Positions 28,110 through 36,347 of a stretch of DNA of 64,000 nucleotides are shown in pieces. The notes beneath the pieces were generated by a model. The model was not told where the DNA came from, searched no databases, and saw only the letters and a program-made list of their open reading frames with translations. The stretch is taken from assembly GCA_003228095.2 (NCBI GenBank), contig QGNM01000001.1:1-64000 (forward strand), written 5' to 3'. The DNA is from Chloroflexota bacterium (GTDB lineage: Bacteria > Chloroflexota > Dehalococcoidia > Lucifugimonadales > UBA2962). Position 1 is the first letter of the stretch, and each line of letters starts with the position of its first letter. The translations under genes were made by a program, and so were the position numbers.

Positions 28110-28190
28110 TTAACACTCACATGGGTCGCATTCACATGGGTCGCATGTACAGTTTGGCCTATCACATTTTGGCTTATCAGTTTTCGACAT
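28110..28190 (-). CDS. 26-residue cysteine-rich peptide
   Basis: An AGGAG six bases before ATG (28188-28190) leads a 26-codon frame ending in TAA at 28110-28112. The product starts MSKTDKPKC and has seven Cys in its last 18 residues, arranged CxxxxCxCxxCxCxxCxC, with a CDPCE unit repeated twice. The repeat is also visible as a 15-bp DNA duplication. The C-x-C and C-x-x-C spacing suits metal binding like a miniature metallothionein. A ribosomal peptide precursor is another reading. It lies between the nitroreductase and phosphotriesterase-like genes on the same strand. Confidence 0.65.
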   Translation of the reverse strand: MSKTDKPKCDRPNCTCDPCECDPCEC

Positions 28191-28288
28191 AAGGAACTCC
28201 TTTTTTTACAATTTCAGCTTAAGTATATCCAAAGCTCTTAATAAGAGCCATTCAATCTAAAAACTAACAGGAATTACAATTTATTGTT

Positions 28289-28954
28289 CTAATATTTGGC
28301 CCTATCTCTTTTTACATTCCAAGATTCCCAATAAGTAACTTCTTCTACCGACTTTCTTTTCGGCTGAGACCACCTACCTTTAACTGGATACCCAAGAGGA
28401 ATTATTGCCATTGTTAAGGCATCATCTGGAAGGTTAAGGAGGCTTTTAATTTGAGTTTCATTTGTAGAATGAAGCGCTGTTAGCGTTGATCCAATCCCAT
28501 ATGCTCTTGCTGCTAACATTAAGTTTTGAACTGCCCCATAAATAGATGATCCGACTCTAGGATCTTGAGAATCAGCAACATCTCTTAGAACTGGAATAAT
28601 CCATAACGGAGCATCTTGTATATGATTTGCCAGGTGATCTGCGCTCAGGAAGTTTTTTGGCCCTAGTGCATCATCGTCGATTCCAGATAGTATTTCTTTT
28701 CTCCTAATTCCATATACCTTATTCCAGTTTTTAAGATACCAATGAGCAATTTTTGTTTTAGTGTTTTTATCTCTAATCACCATCCATACCCAACCTTGTT
28801 TATTTCCACCTGAAGGGCCTCGTATGGCGGCATCAATAATGTTCCATATAATTTCGTCCGGTATTGGAGTGTCAGACAGGTATCTTCTGGACGGAGTGGA
28901 ATGTAACCCATCAATTAAACTTATGGTCTCAAAGCTTTTCTTATCCATTGACAA
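28289..28954 (-). CDS. nitroreductase-family protein
   Basis: The 221-residue protein has the FMN-binding pattern of the family: SRRYLSDTPIPDEI at residue 22 with its double Arg, IIDAAIRGPSGGNKQGW near 40, a central GSSIYGAVQNLMLAARAYGIGSTL near 140, and ALTMAIIPLGYPVKG near 185. It reduces nitro-aromatics, quinones or other electrophiles with NAD(P)H as a homodimer. It diverges from the threonine dehydratase gene and is upstream of the Cys-rich peptide. Confidence 0.9.
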   Translation of the reverse strand: MSMDKKSFETISLIDGLHSTPSRRYLSDTPIPDEIIWNIIDAAIRGPSGGNKQGWVWMVIRDKNTKTKIAHWYLKNWNKVYGIRRKEILSGIDDDALGPKNFLSADHLANHIQDAPLWIIPVLRDVADSQDPRVGSSIYGAVQNLMLAARAYGIGSTLTALHSTNETQIKSLLNLPDDALTMAIIPLGYPVKGRWSQPKRKSVEEVTYWESWNVKRDRAKY

Positions 28955-29038
28955 ATCCTTTTTAAAAACGAATTTTGAAACTTATTGCTCAAGTATAATC
29001 ACAGTCATCTTAAAAGCAAGAGTAAGGATCAAATAATT

Positions 29039-30037
29039 ATGTCTCTGCAAAATAAATCAACAAGTTTGGGCGGCCCCCTTGTGCAAGCACCAACAATTGA
29101 ATCAGTAAAATTAGCTGTACAGACGTTAAATAATATCTGTATAAGAACGCCTATAGTTGACCTAGGTAATTATGATTATGCAGATGATATATCCCTTAAG
29201 GTCGAAACTTTACAACCTATTGGGTCGTACAAGATCAGGGGTGTTTATAATTGGGCCGCTTCTCTCACGAAAGAACAATTGGCATGCGGGCTCAGCACTC
29301 ATAGCGCAGGCAATACAGCTCAAGCTCTTGGTTACGTATCTCGCCTGTTAAATGTTAAAGCTAGGAGTATATTACCTGATACAACTCCTCTAGTGAAAGT
29401 CAAAGCAATTAAACAGTATGGAGTAACACCAGTAATGATGCCTTTTGCGCAACAACTAGACTTTGCATTGAATGAGGGCTGGAAGCAAGAGCCATATACA
29501 TGGTTAAATCCTTGGGGAGACCAGATGATGATTACTGGCAACGGCACCATAGCCCTAGAAATACTCGAGGACTGCCCAGATGTTGAAACAGTGTTTATAC
29601 CAGTTGGAGGAGGAGGACTAATGGCCGGAGTTGGAAGCGTCTTAAAAGAACTTAAACCTTCAGTTCAAATAATTGGCGTCCAGGCCGAAGCTTGTCCGGC
29701 TCTACATGCCGCTTTCGAACAGGGATCCCCTTTATGGGTTGAATCACAAGACACTATCTGCGAAGGCGTTGCAGTGCCATTTATTTCAGACGAAATATTT
29801 CCATTATTAAGCAAAATAATAGATAAGGTTGTGCTTATCTCTGAAACATCAGCTAGAAAATCCATAAAGCGAATAGCAATCCAAAACAATCTAGTAGTCG
29901 AGGGTTCAGGGGGACTGTCGGTTGCTGCAGCATTATCAACACCACAAAGCCAACGAGGGAAATCGGTTTGCATTCTAAGCGGAAGTACAATTGAACCATC
30001 CACTCTGGCTGATATCATAACCACATCTGAAAATTGA
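29039..30037 (+). CDS. PLP-dependent threonine/serine dehydratase-like enzyme
   Basis: The enzyme binds PLP through the Lys in PIGSYKIRGVYNWA, with the SAGNTAQALGYV phosphate/substrate loop, the VFIPVGGGGLMAGVG glycine loop and SGSTIEPS at the end. It would deaminate threonine or serine, feeding isoleucine synthesis or catabolism. No ACT regulatory domain is present, so it is a catabolic or single-domain type. An upstream in-frame ATG at 28985 exists, but a TATAAT at 28994-28999 and the AAGGAT before 29039 favour this start, giving 332 residues. Confidence 0.88.
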   Translation: MSLQNKSTSLGGPLVQAPTIESVKLAVQTLNNICIRTPIVDLGNYDYADDISLKVETLQPIGSYKIRGVYNWAASLTKEQLACGLSTHSAGNTAQALGYVSRLLNVKARSILPDTTPLVKVKAIKQYGVTPVMMPFAQQLDFALNEGWKQEPYTWLNPWGDQMMITGNGTIALEILEDCPDVETVFIPVGGGGLMAGVGSVLKELKPSVQIIGVQAEACPALHAAFEQGSPLWVESQDTICEGVAVPFISDEIFPLLSKIIDKVVLISETSARKSIKRIAIQNNLVVEGSGGLSVAAALSTPQSQRGKSVCILSGSTIEPSTLADIITTSEN

Positions 30038-30073
30038 TTATCGTCATATCTTAAACACAGTTACGGCATTAAT

Positions 30074-30385
30074 ATGGCACACAAACCTTCCACCACTTTC
30101 ACGAAAATATATAGGATTGTTAATTCGATACCTTATGGGCAAGTAACAACCTACGGCCAGGTAGCACAAATGGTGCCAATATCTAGTGCGAGAATAGTTG
30201 GATTTGCTCTTGCAAGCCTTGCTGAGACTGATGAAAATATCCCTTGGCATCGTGTGATTAATCGTGATGGAAAAATCAGTAGTAGACACACAGACGACGT
30301 GATTCTACAAAAAGAATTACTAATGAGTGAAGGAGTCGAATTTGATAACAATGGGAAAGTCGATTTAAGAAGATTCGGATGGTGA
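30074..30385 (+). CDS. alkyltransferase-like protein (ATL)
   Basis: The 103-residue protein matches the DNA-binding domain of O6-alkylguanine methyltransferase: IYRIVNSIPYGQVTTYGQVA, the helix-turn-helix ARIVGFALASLAE, and IPWHRVINRDGKIS. The PCHRV active site reads PWHRV, so the acceptor Cys is Trp and alkyl transfer is impossible. Known ATL proteins bind O6-alkylguanine and hand it to nucleotide excision repair. It is followed by the convergent peptidase gene only two bases away. Confidence 0.95.
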   Translation: MAHKPSTTFTKIYRIVNSIPYGQVTTYGQVAQMVPISSARIVGFALASLAETDENIPWHRVINRDGKISSRHTDDVILQKELLMSEGVEFDNNGKVDLRRFGW

Positions 30386-30387
30386 TT

Positions 30388-31326
30388 CTAAGAATATCCA
30401 GTGGAGCCAAAGTCAATTAATGAGAGATCGTTATCTGATTTATCAGGGTCATTTCTTCGCATAAAATCGGAGACGACTTTTATATAGCGTTCTGGCTCGT
30501 CCCAATAAGGCATATGAGCACTATTTTCATAGATTACAAACTCTGAGCCAGGAATCAAAGATTGATAATGCCCAGTAGTTTCTGGAGTGGCTTCATCAAC
30601 TCTACCGCAGGAAAACAAAGTAGGAACTTTTATTTCATGCAATCTATCAGTTCTGTCATAACCTGCTAACGTACCTGTCATATAGAACTCATTTGGTCCC
30701 CACATAGTTTCGTAAACTATTCGGCCTCTTTGTTTAGCAGTGCTTTTTAATATCTCAGGTTTTGTGTGTAAGGGATTAACGTGCTTGTTATTAAATATCT
30801 CGACGGCACTTTTATATTCCTGAGAATCAATTGTTCCGTTTTTCTGATGCACAGCTAAAGTGCCTTGAACACCTTTATCTAATAGCTTTATGTAGGCATC
30901 ACAGTCTTTAATCCACATAGGTATGCTGATGCACGGACTCGACATTATTACGCTCTGAACCCCTGTAGGCTGTGTAAGCAAATAGTCGGTAGCCAGCATT
31001 GTTCCCCACGAGTGACCTAAGATGTGAACCGAGCTAAATCCTAAAGCATCTCTAAGTTCAGCTAACTCTTGTACGAAACGATCGGTATTCCAAAGGCTTA
31101 AGTCATCTGGACGATCAGACTTCCCACAACCAAGCTGGTCATAAAATATGACTCTTCGTTCGTCCGCTAAAGCCTCTAATGGAGCAAAGCCATTATGAGT
31201 AGAGCCTGGACCACCATGTAGGGTTATTAGAGGCACACCGTCACCTTCGCCCATGATTTTGTACCAAACCTTACCGCCAGGAACATCAGCGTACCCTTCT
31301 AATATTTTATGTTTCTTTTCTGCCAT
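30388..31326 (-). CDS. proline iminopeptidase-family alpha/beta hydrolase
   Basis: The 312-residue protein has the S33 peptidase pattern: VPLITLHGGPGSTHNGF, IFYDQLGCGKSDRPDD, the nucleophile elbow GHSWGTMLATDYL near residue 107, the acid in FSCGRVDEATPE near 247 and the His in ENSAHMPYWDEP near 280. Proline iminopeptidases release N-terminal proline from peptides; amidase or lactamase variants occur too. It is followed on the same strand by the rest of the cluster to ispH, read upstream to downstream in reverse order. Confidence 0.9.
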   Translation of the reverse strand: MAEKKHKILEGYADVPGGKVWYKIMGEGDGVPLITLHGGPGSTHNGFAPLEALADERRVIFYDQLGCGKSDRPDDLSLWNTDRFVQELAELRDALGFSSVHILGHSWGTMLATDYLLTQPTGVQSVIMSSPCISIPMWIKDCDAYIKLLDKGVQGTLAVHQKNGTIDSQEYKSAVEIFNNKHVNPLHTKPEILKSTAKQRGRIVYETMWGPNEFYMTGTLAGYDRTDRLHEIKVPTLFSCGRVDEATPETTGHYQSLIPGSEFVIYENSAHMPYWDEPERYIKVVSDFMRRNDPDKSDNDLSLIDFGSTGYS

Positions 31327-31339
31327 ATTTGCTCCGAAG

Positions 31340-32308
31340 TTAAGGATTAACTATGTTGATCGGTTTGCCTTTTAGAAACGCTAAAACGTTCTTAACAGTA
31401 CCAGAATTTAGCACATCAACTCCTTCGGGAACTACATCAGCTGTATGAGGAGTAAGTACAACATTTTCACAGTCCAAAATAGGATGATCTTTAGTTAATG
31501 GTTCAATGTCAAAAACATCCAATCCCGCACCGCCTAATTGACCAGAATGTAGAGCAGACACCATAGCTGTCGTATCGATCAATGCTCCCCTACCGACATT
31601 AATTAACATGGCTCCCGGTTTCATTGACTTAATTTCTTTTTCCCCAATAAATCCTTCAGTGTCAGGACTTAATCTTGTGTGTAGACTAACCACATCTGAT
31701 GTTTTCAGTAGTTCATCTAAATCGACATAATTAATTCCGGTTGATTTCGACCACTCGATATTAGGATTATATGTCCATGCGATTACGTTCATGCCAAGCG
31801 CTTTAGCCATCTCAGCAGTCTGTTTTCCTATATTTCCCGTCCCTATTATGCCGAGTGTCTTTCCCCTTAGGAAAACCCCATTAACATAAGACCATATACC
31901 AGCTTTCAGCTGAGCGGTATATGACGAAGTTCTCTTGGCAACACCTAACATTAATGCAATCGCATGCTCGGACACGAACGGAGCATTGCTGCCTGGTTGA
32001 TTGCATATGATTATTCCGGCTTTTTTTGCACCATCTAAATCTAAACCATCGGTGCCAACTGAACATGTAGACATCATTTTTAGTTTCGGCAAAGAACTAA
32101 ACTCTTCACCCGACCAATGCAAAGAACTTCTTGAGTTAATTAGAACATCTGCTTTTTCAACTCTTCTCATCTTCTCGGTTTGAGTCAACGGGAAATCAGA
32201 ATAGAGTTTAACTTCGGCATGTTCCTTTAATAACTCAAGATGCGGTGATCCTTCAATTTGAGTTGGAGAATCCGCAGGAATAACGATTAATTTCTTAGAT
32301 GTATTCAA
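31340..32308 (-). CDS. D-isomer-specific 2-hydroxyacid dehydrogenase
   Basis: The 322-residue protein has the NAD loop GIIGTGNIGKQTAEMA near residue 150, the catalytic Arg in INVGRGALIDT near 235, Glu in DVFDIEPL near 265 and His in VVLTPHTAD near 287. It reduces a 2-keto acid to the D-hydroxy acid or runs the reverse. The 3-phosphoglycerate dehydrogenase regulatory domain is absent, so it need not be SerA. It lies four bases from the aldo/keto reductase stop, in an operon. Confidence 0.9.
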   Translation of the reverse strand: MNTSKKLIVIPADSPTQIEGSPHLELLKEHAEVKLYSDFPLTQTEKMRRVEKADVLINSRSSLHWSGEEFSSLPKLKMMSTCSVGTDGLDLDGAKKAGIIICNQPGSNAPFVSEHAIALMLGVAKRTSSYTAQLKAGIWSYVNGVFLRGKTLGIIGTGNIGKQTAEMAKALGMNVIAWTYNPNIEWSKSTGINYVDLDELLKTSDVVSLHTRLSPDTEGFIGEKEIKSMKPGAMLINVGRGALIDTTAMVSALHSGQLGGAGLDVFDIEPLTKDHPILDCENVVLTPHTADVVPEGVDVLNSGTVKNVLAFLKGKPINIVNP

Positions 32309-32312
32309 CTAT

Positions 32313-33257
32313 CTACTCTTTCAATAATTTATTAATTTGCTCTACTTCGTCACTAGTGAGAACCCAATCTGCTGCTGCTGCATTTGATTTAATTTGCTCT
32401 ATCTTCGTAGCTCCTGCTATCACAGTGCTCACAATGTCTTTTGATAATAACCAGGCAAATGCCAATTCCAAAATTGTGTGCCCCCTATCAGTTGCAAATT
32501 TTTCTAGACTTTCTATCAAGTCAAAATTAGCTGTTTCATAAGGCTCTGACTTCGCTTCTAATCTAGAGCCCTTCGGAGGTTTCTGATTTCTTTTATATTT
32601 ACCAGTAAGCAATCCATGGGCCAATGGGAAATACGGGATAACTCCGATTTGATATTCTTCACAAAATGGAATGACTTCTCTTTCAATATCCCGATCAAGC
32701 AAACTGTAGGCCGGCTGAGTACTCACTATAGGCGTCAAATTTAGACTTTTTGATGTCCAAACGCTTTCACATAGCCTCCATGCTTCATAATTGGAGCATC
32801 CTATGTAACGCACTTTTCCCTGCTTTACTAAATCGTCCAAAGCCCTTAATGTCTCTTCAATAGATGTCTCTTTATCCACCCAGTGGAGTTGATAGAGATC
32901 TACATAATCTGTTTGCAATCTTTTTAAACTAGCTTCTATTTCATGAAATATTGATTTTCTAGATAATCCTTCCGCGTGAGGGCCTTCCCCCATAGGTCCA
33001 CGAACTTTAGTAGCAATTAATGCTTGGTGTCTTTTACTCTTTAGAGCCTTGCCTATATATTCTTCAGATTTGCCATTACCATAAACATTTGCTGTATCAA
33101 TCATGTTTATTCCAACGTCTAAAGCAGCATCAATAAGAGTAGCGGCTTCCTCAGGGCCCATGTGGAAAGGCCATTTATCGTTGGTTCCAAAATTATTTGC
33201 ACCAAAACCAATTTCAGAAACCTTAAGACCAGAATTACCTAAATTACGATATTTCAT
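32313..33257 (-). CDS. aldo/keto reductase
   Basis: The 314-residue TIM-barrel oxidoreductase has the tetrad: Asp and Tyr in DTANVYGNGKSEEYIG near residue 50, Lys in ALIATKVRG near 82, and His in LYQLHWVD near 127. The NADPH-binding end is VIAGATKIEQIKSNAAA. It reduces aldehydes or ketones of unknown identity. The start begins MKYRNLGNSGLKVSEIG as usual. It is in the same-strand run with comB and ispH upstream. Confidence 0.93.
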   Translation of the reverse strand: MKYRNLGNSGLKVSEIGFGANNFGTNDKWPFHMGPEEAATLIDAALDVGINMIDTANVYGNGKSEEYIGKALKSKRHQALIATKVRGPMGEGPHAEGLSRKSIFHEIEASLKRLQTDYVDLYQLHWVDKETSIEETLRALDDLVKQGKVRYIGCSNYEAWRLCESVWTSKSLNLTPIVSTQPAYSLLDRDIEREVIPFCEEYQIGVIPYFPLAHGLLTGKYKRNQKPPKGSRLEAKSEPYETANFDLIESLEKFATDRGHTILELAFAWLLSKDIVSTVIAGATKIEQIKSNAAAADWVLTSDEVEQINKLLKE

Positions 33258-33292
33258 TTATCTATCCTTTATAGGTCGCCTACTGATATCAC

Positions 33293-33988
33293 TTATATTT
33301 TGACTGGCTTAGCAACCAATAAGCCATCTGTTTTTTCGATTCTAATAGCAAAATCTGCTGAGTCAATCTTTAAAGCTATATCTAAATCTTTTGGATGATA
33401 TTGAGGCTGATTAGAATCTCCATATTTTTGTGCCTCTTCGCCTACTCTAACCAAATTTAAAACTGATTCATGATCAGGCTTTCTGCCCTGCAGAAGATTC
33501 CGAAGGTATAAAGCACACTGTTCATCCTCATCAGACCTTGTTGTGCCCCAAGCTCCCATCGCAAATATACTTACGGATTCACATTTTGATAGCTTCACCA
33601 AATCAGCAGTAATACTTGCATTCATTAACGAAGCTGCAAATATTGTAGATGCTCCAGCTTTACTTGCTTTTTCAACTCCTGTCGTCCCAGCCCTGGTTGA
33701 CTGAACAACTGTAGCACCTTTAATCTTTGCATTTGATAACTCAAATGGTGAATTTCCGAAACTGAAACCTTCTGGTTTTATCCCATCTACCTCACCCATT
33801 GAGATATCAGCAAGGCCGGTTCTTTGTATTTCCAAAGCCTGTTCAACTTCTTCCACCATAATAATTTTGGTGACACCATTTTGAAAAGCAACCACAGCTG
33901 TCGAAAACGCTCTCAAAACGTCTATTACTATTACAGTGCCAGATATAGTTGATATCGATGCGGCAAGGCTGTCTATATTTACAAGCAA
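33293..33988 (-). CDS. comB: 2-phosphosulfolactate phosphatase
   Basis: The 231-residue protein has the ComB pattern: VIVIDVLRAFSTAVVAFQNG near residue 20, MGEVDGIKPEGFSFGNSP, VVQSTRAGTTGVEKA and AMGAWGTTRSDEDEQCALYL. It hydrolyses 2-phosphosulfolactate to sulfolactate with Mg2+. In methanogens this serves coenzyme M synthesis; in bacteria it is found more widely with unclear roles. No comA or comC is visible nearby. It lies 30 bases after ispH on the same strand. Confidence 0.9.
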   Translation of the reverse strand: MLVNIDSLAASISTISGTVIVIDVLRAFSTAVVAFQNGVTKIIMVEEVEQALEIQRTGLADISMGEVDGIKPEGFSFGNSPFELSNAKIKGATVVQSTRAGTTGVEKASKAGASTIFAASLMNASITADLVKLSKCESVSIFAMGAWGTTRSDEDEQCALYLRNLLQGRKPDHESVLNLVRVGEEAQKYGDSNQPQYHPKDLDIALKIDSADFAIRIEKTDGLLVAKPVKI

Positions 33989-34018
33989 GGTAATCTCGAA
34001 TTATCTACTTAGAGGTTT

Positions 34019-34936
34019 TTAATTACGCAGTTCTTTAGGCAAAACAAAAGTTATATCTTCATCCACTCCATCGATCCTATTAACTTCGTCGGGTTTTATT
34101 TTGTCAATCACAGCAAGTATCAATTCATCCGGCGTGGATGCTCCTGAAGTTATACCAACTTGCTCAATACCATCGAGCCAATCATCATCTATCTCATCTG
34201 GTCCATTAACTAAATATGCAGTTACACCCGCTGCCTCCGCCACCTCTCTTAACCTATTACAGTTAGAGCTGTTTGGAGCTCCGATAACTAACACTAAATC
34301 CACTAACTTGCATAATTGTTTAACTGCCGCTTGTCTATTGGTTGTGGCATAGCACAAATCGTTTCTGACTGTTACATTATCAAATTGGTCTGTTATACCA
34401 TCTATCGCTGCTTGAGTATCATCTACTGAGAGAGTAGTTTGTGTAAGTACCGCAACTGGTGCTTTTTTATCCCATGCGGGTATATCAAATCCTTCTCTCT
34501 CATCTATTAAATGCATTTCTGACTGGCCCATAGTTCCGATAACTTCCTGATGCCCTCTGTGGCCAACTAATATTACCCGCATCCCTTCTCTAGTATATTT
34601 CTTGGCTTCATTGTGTACTTTAGTAACGAGAGGGCAAGTAGCGTCAATTACATGCAATTTATTTTGCTCAGCTTTATCAAAATCTGAAGGGGGAGAACCG
34701 TGAGCAGAAAATACAACTGTTGAACCATGTGGTATTTCTTCTACCTTTTCAACAGTAATAGCTCCTTTGCTTTCAAGTGATTTAACTACATATGGGTTAT
34801 GGACAATCTCATGCTTAACATATATTGGCGTGCCAAACTTTTTCAAAGCAAGCTCAACAACATCTATAGCACGAACAACTCCAGCACAAAACCCTCTAGG
34901 AACTCCGAGATAAACTTTCAATTTGAAATCCTCCAA
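34019..34936 (-). CDS. ispH: 4-hydroxy-3-methylbut-2-enyl diphosphate reductase
   Basis: The 305-residue protein carries the three cluster cysteines: RGFCAGVVRAI near residue 17, DATCPLVTKVH near 99 and NDLCYATTNRQ near 197. The catalytic Glu-Thr region is VAVLTQTTLSVDD, and ITSGASTPDELI closes the fold. It makes IPP and DMAPP in the last step of the MEP pathway, using an oxygen-sensitive 4Fe-4S cluster. The products feed the UbiA and reductase enzymes found elsewhere in the window. Confidence 0.96.
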   Translation of the reverse strand: MEDFKLKVYLGVPRGFCAGVVRAIDVVELALKKFGTPIYVKHEIVHNPYVVKSLESKGAITVEKVEEIPHGSTVVFSAHGSPPSDFDKAEQNKLHVIDATCPLVTKVHNEAKKYTREGMRVILVGHRGHQEVIGTMGQSEMHLIDEREGFDIPAWDKKAPVAVLTQTTLSVDDTQAAIDGITDQFDNVTVRNDLCYATTNRQAAVKQLCKLVDLVLVIGAPNSSNCNRLREVAEAAGVTAYLVNGPDEIDDDWLDGIEQVGITSGASTPDELILAVIDKIKPDEVNRIDGVDEDITFVLPKELRN

Positions 34937-35046
34937 AAAGAAATTTTAGCATAGGCTTTGAAGGTAATCTGGAAATTTATAAAGTTGTATACTAATCTAC
35001 TATGCTTTTATGTTTACTAGCATAAGGATTAATAAAGGATTATTGA

Positions 35047-36231
35047 ATGTTTAAACTTGTGTTATTTATTGGATTACTATTGATCGGACTTTTAGCATGT
35101 AGTAACTCCACAGAACCATCAACAGGCACCATGTCTGCTGGAATTGATAAAACCGAAGATTCATCAGATCAGCTGGTTAACGAAAATAAATCAGATAGCT
35201 TAACTATCTCAACTGGTTCCATCAGTGACACGGGAGAAATGGCGGAAAAACGAATTCAGTTCACAGGAGTAGCACTTCCAGATGGGCGAGCTTTAGTGAT
35301 GGGCGGTATAAGTGAAGGTGCTTCACAAGGATATTCAAAAGCCATGAGCAAAACCTCTGAGATTTTCGACCCTGCAACTGGTACATGGGACTTTATTGCT
35401 GAACCAATAAAAGAGCGTAAGTCTCTAATTCTAGTAGTATTAAACGATGGCAGAGTTATAGCCACTGGCGGCGCGGGAAATCAAGAGTTTGCTTTAGACA
35501 GGGCTGAGGTATGGAATCCTGAAACTAATGCCTGGTCGGAAACTAGCACAATGAAGTTTGAACGTGTAGATGCTGCTGGAGTATTACTCAATGATGGGCG
35601 CGTACTTTTATCCGGTGGGGCTGATAACGAACTTCGAAAGCATTCATCAACTGAAATATATGACCCTTCTACTGACACTTGGACCGAAGTTGCCTCAATG
35701 ACAGAGAAACGTATCTTACATACGGCTACTCTGCTGAATGACGGACGTGTACTTGTTACCGGAGGGGGCAACCCAGATGGGCCTTTTATAAAAATGGCTG
35801 AAGTATACGACCCTCAAAACAACACCTGGTCTCTTGCGGGAGAAATGTCGACAGGAAGAACCTTACATACTGCCACACTACTAAAAGATGGACGTGTCCT
35901 AGTAATAGGAGGAATGGGTAAACGTAAAACTGCGGAAATCTGGGATCCGGCCACCGAAGGATGGACCTCAGCTGGAGAAACTGAAATCCCGCGAGCTAAA
36001 CATCAGGCAAACCTATTACCAGATGGTCGTGTACTAGTAACTGGAGCTCTAGGAAATAAAGTTGAGACAGAGATATATGACCCAGAGTCCAATGCATGGA
36101 CCCCTGGTCCGGATATGTCATCATCACGGTATAGTCATGTTGCATTAACTTTGTCAGATGGCAGCGTTATTATTACGGGTGGTTTCGGGCAGAAAAAATC
36201 ATTGGCAGTATCAGAGTTATATACTCCATAA
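35047..36231 (+). CDS. kelch-repeat lipoprotein (paralogue of 734-1954)
   Basis: The 394-residue protein starts with a short lipoprotein signal, LFIGLLLIGLLACSNS, with lipobox Cys near residue 18. After a Ser/Thr-rich linker come about seven kelch units with LNDGRVLVTGGG-type strands and EVYDPQNNTW-type turns. The layout is the same as the kelch protein at the left end, and the two share repeat wording, so duplication within the genome is likely. An exported beta propeller for binding or glycan/protein contact is inferred. Confidence 0.85.
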   Translation: MFKLVLFIGLLLIGLLACSNSTEPSTGTMSAGIDKTEDSSDQLVNENKSDSLTISTGSISDTGEMAEKRIQFTGVALPDGRALVMGGISEGASQGYSKAMSKTSEIFDPATGTWDFIAEPIKERKSLILVVLNDGRVIATGGAGNQEFALDRAEVWNPETNAWSETSTMKFERVDAAGVLLNDGRVLLSGGADNELRKHSSTEIYDPSTDTWTEVASMTEKRILHTATLLNDGRVLVTGGGNPDGPFIKMAEVYDPQNNTWSLAGEMSTGRTLHTATLLKDGRVLVIGGMGKRKTAEIWDPATEGWTSAGETEIPRAKHQANLLPDGRVLVTGALGNKVETEIYDPESNAWTPGPDMSSSRYSHVALTLSDGSVIITGGFGQKKSLAVSELYTP

Positions 36232-36347
36232 TAAAGACCCATAAAAACGTTTTGAGCCCAGTATACATGCATACTATTGAGCTCATTAAATTACGTAATT
36301 TAATTAAACTTATATGAAAAATTTGACCCACTGAGCAGAGGTAATTA

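Noticed and set aside
36251-36285. Inverted repeat TGAGC...GCTCA with inner AGTAT...ATACT after the second kelch gene
   Set aside because: The outer arms need an uneven internal loop and no T-tract follows, so I do not call it a terminator.
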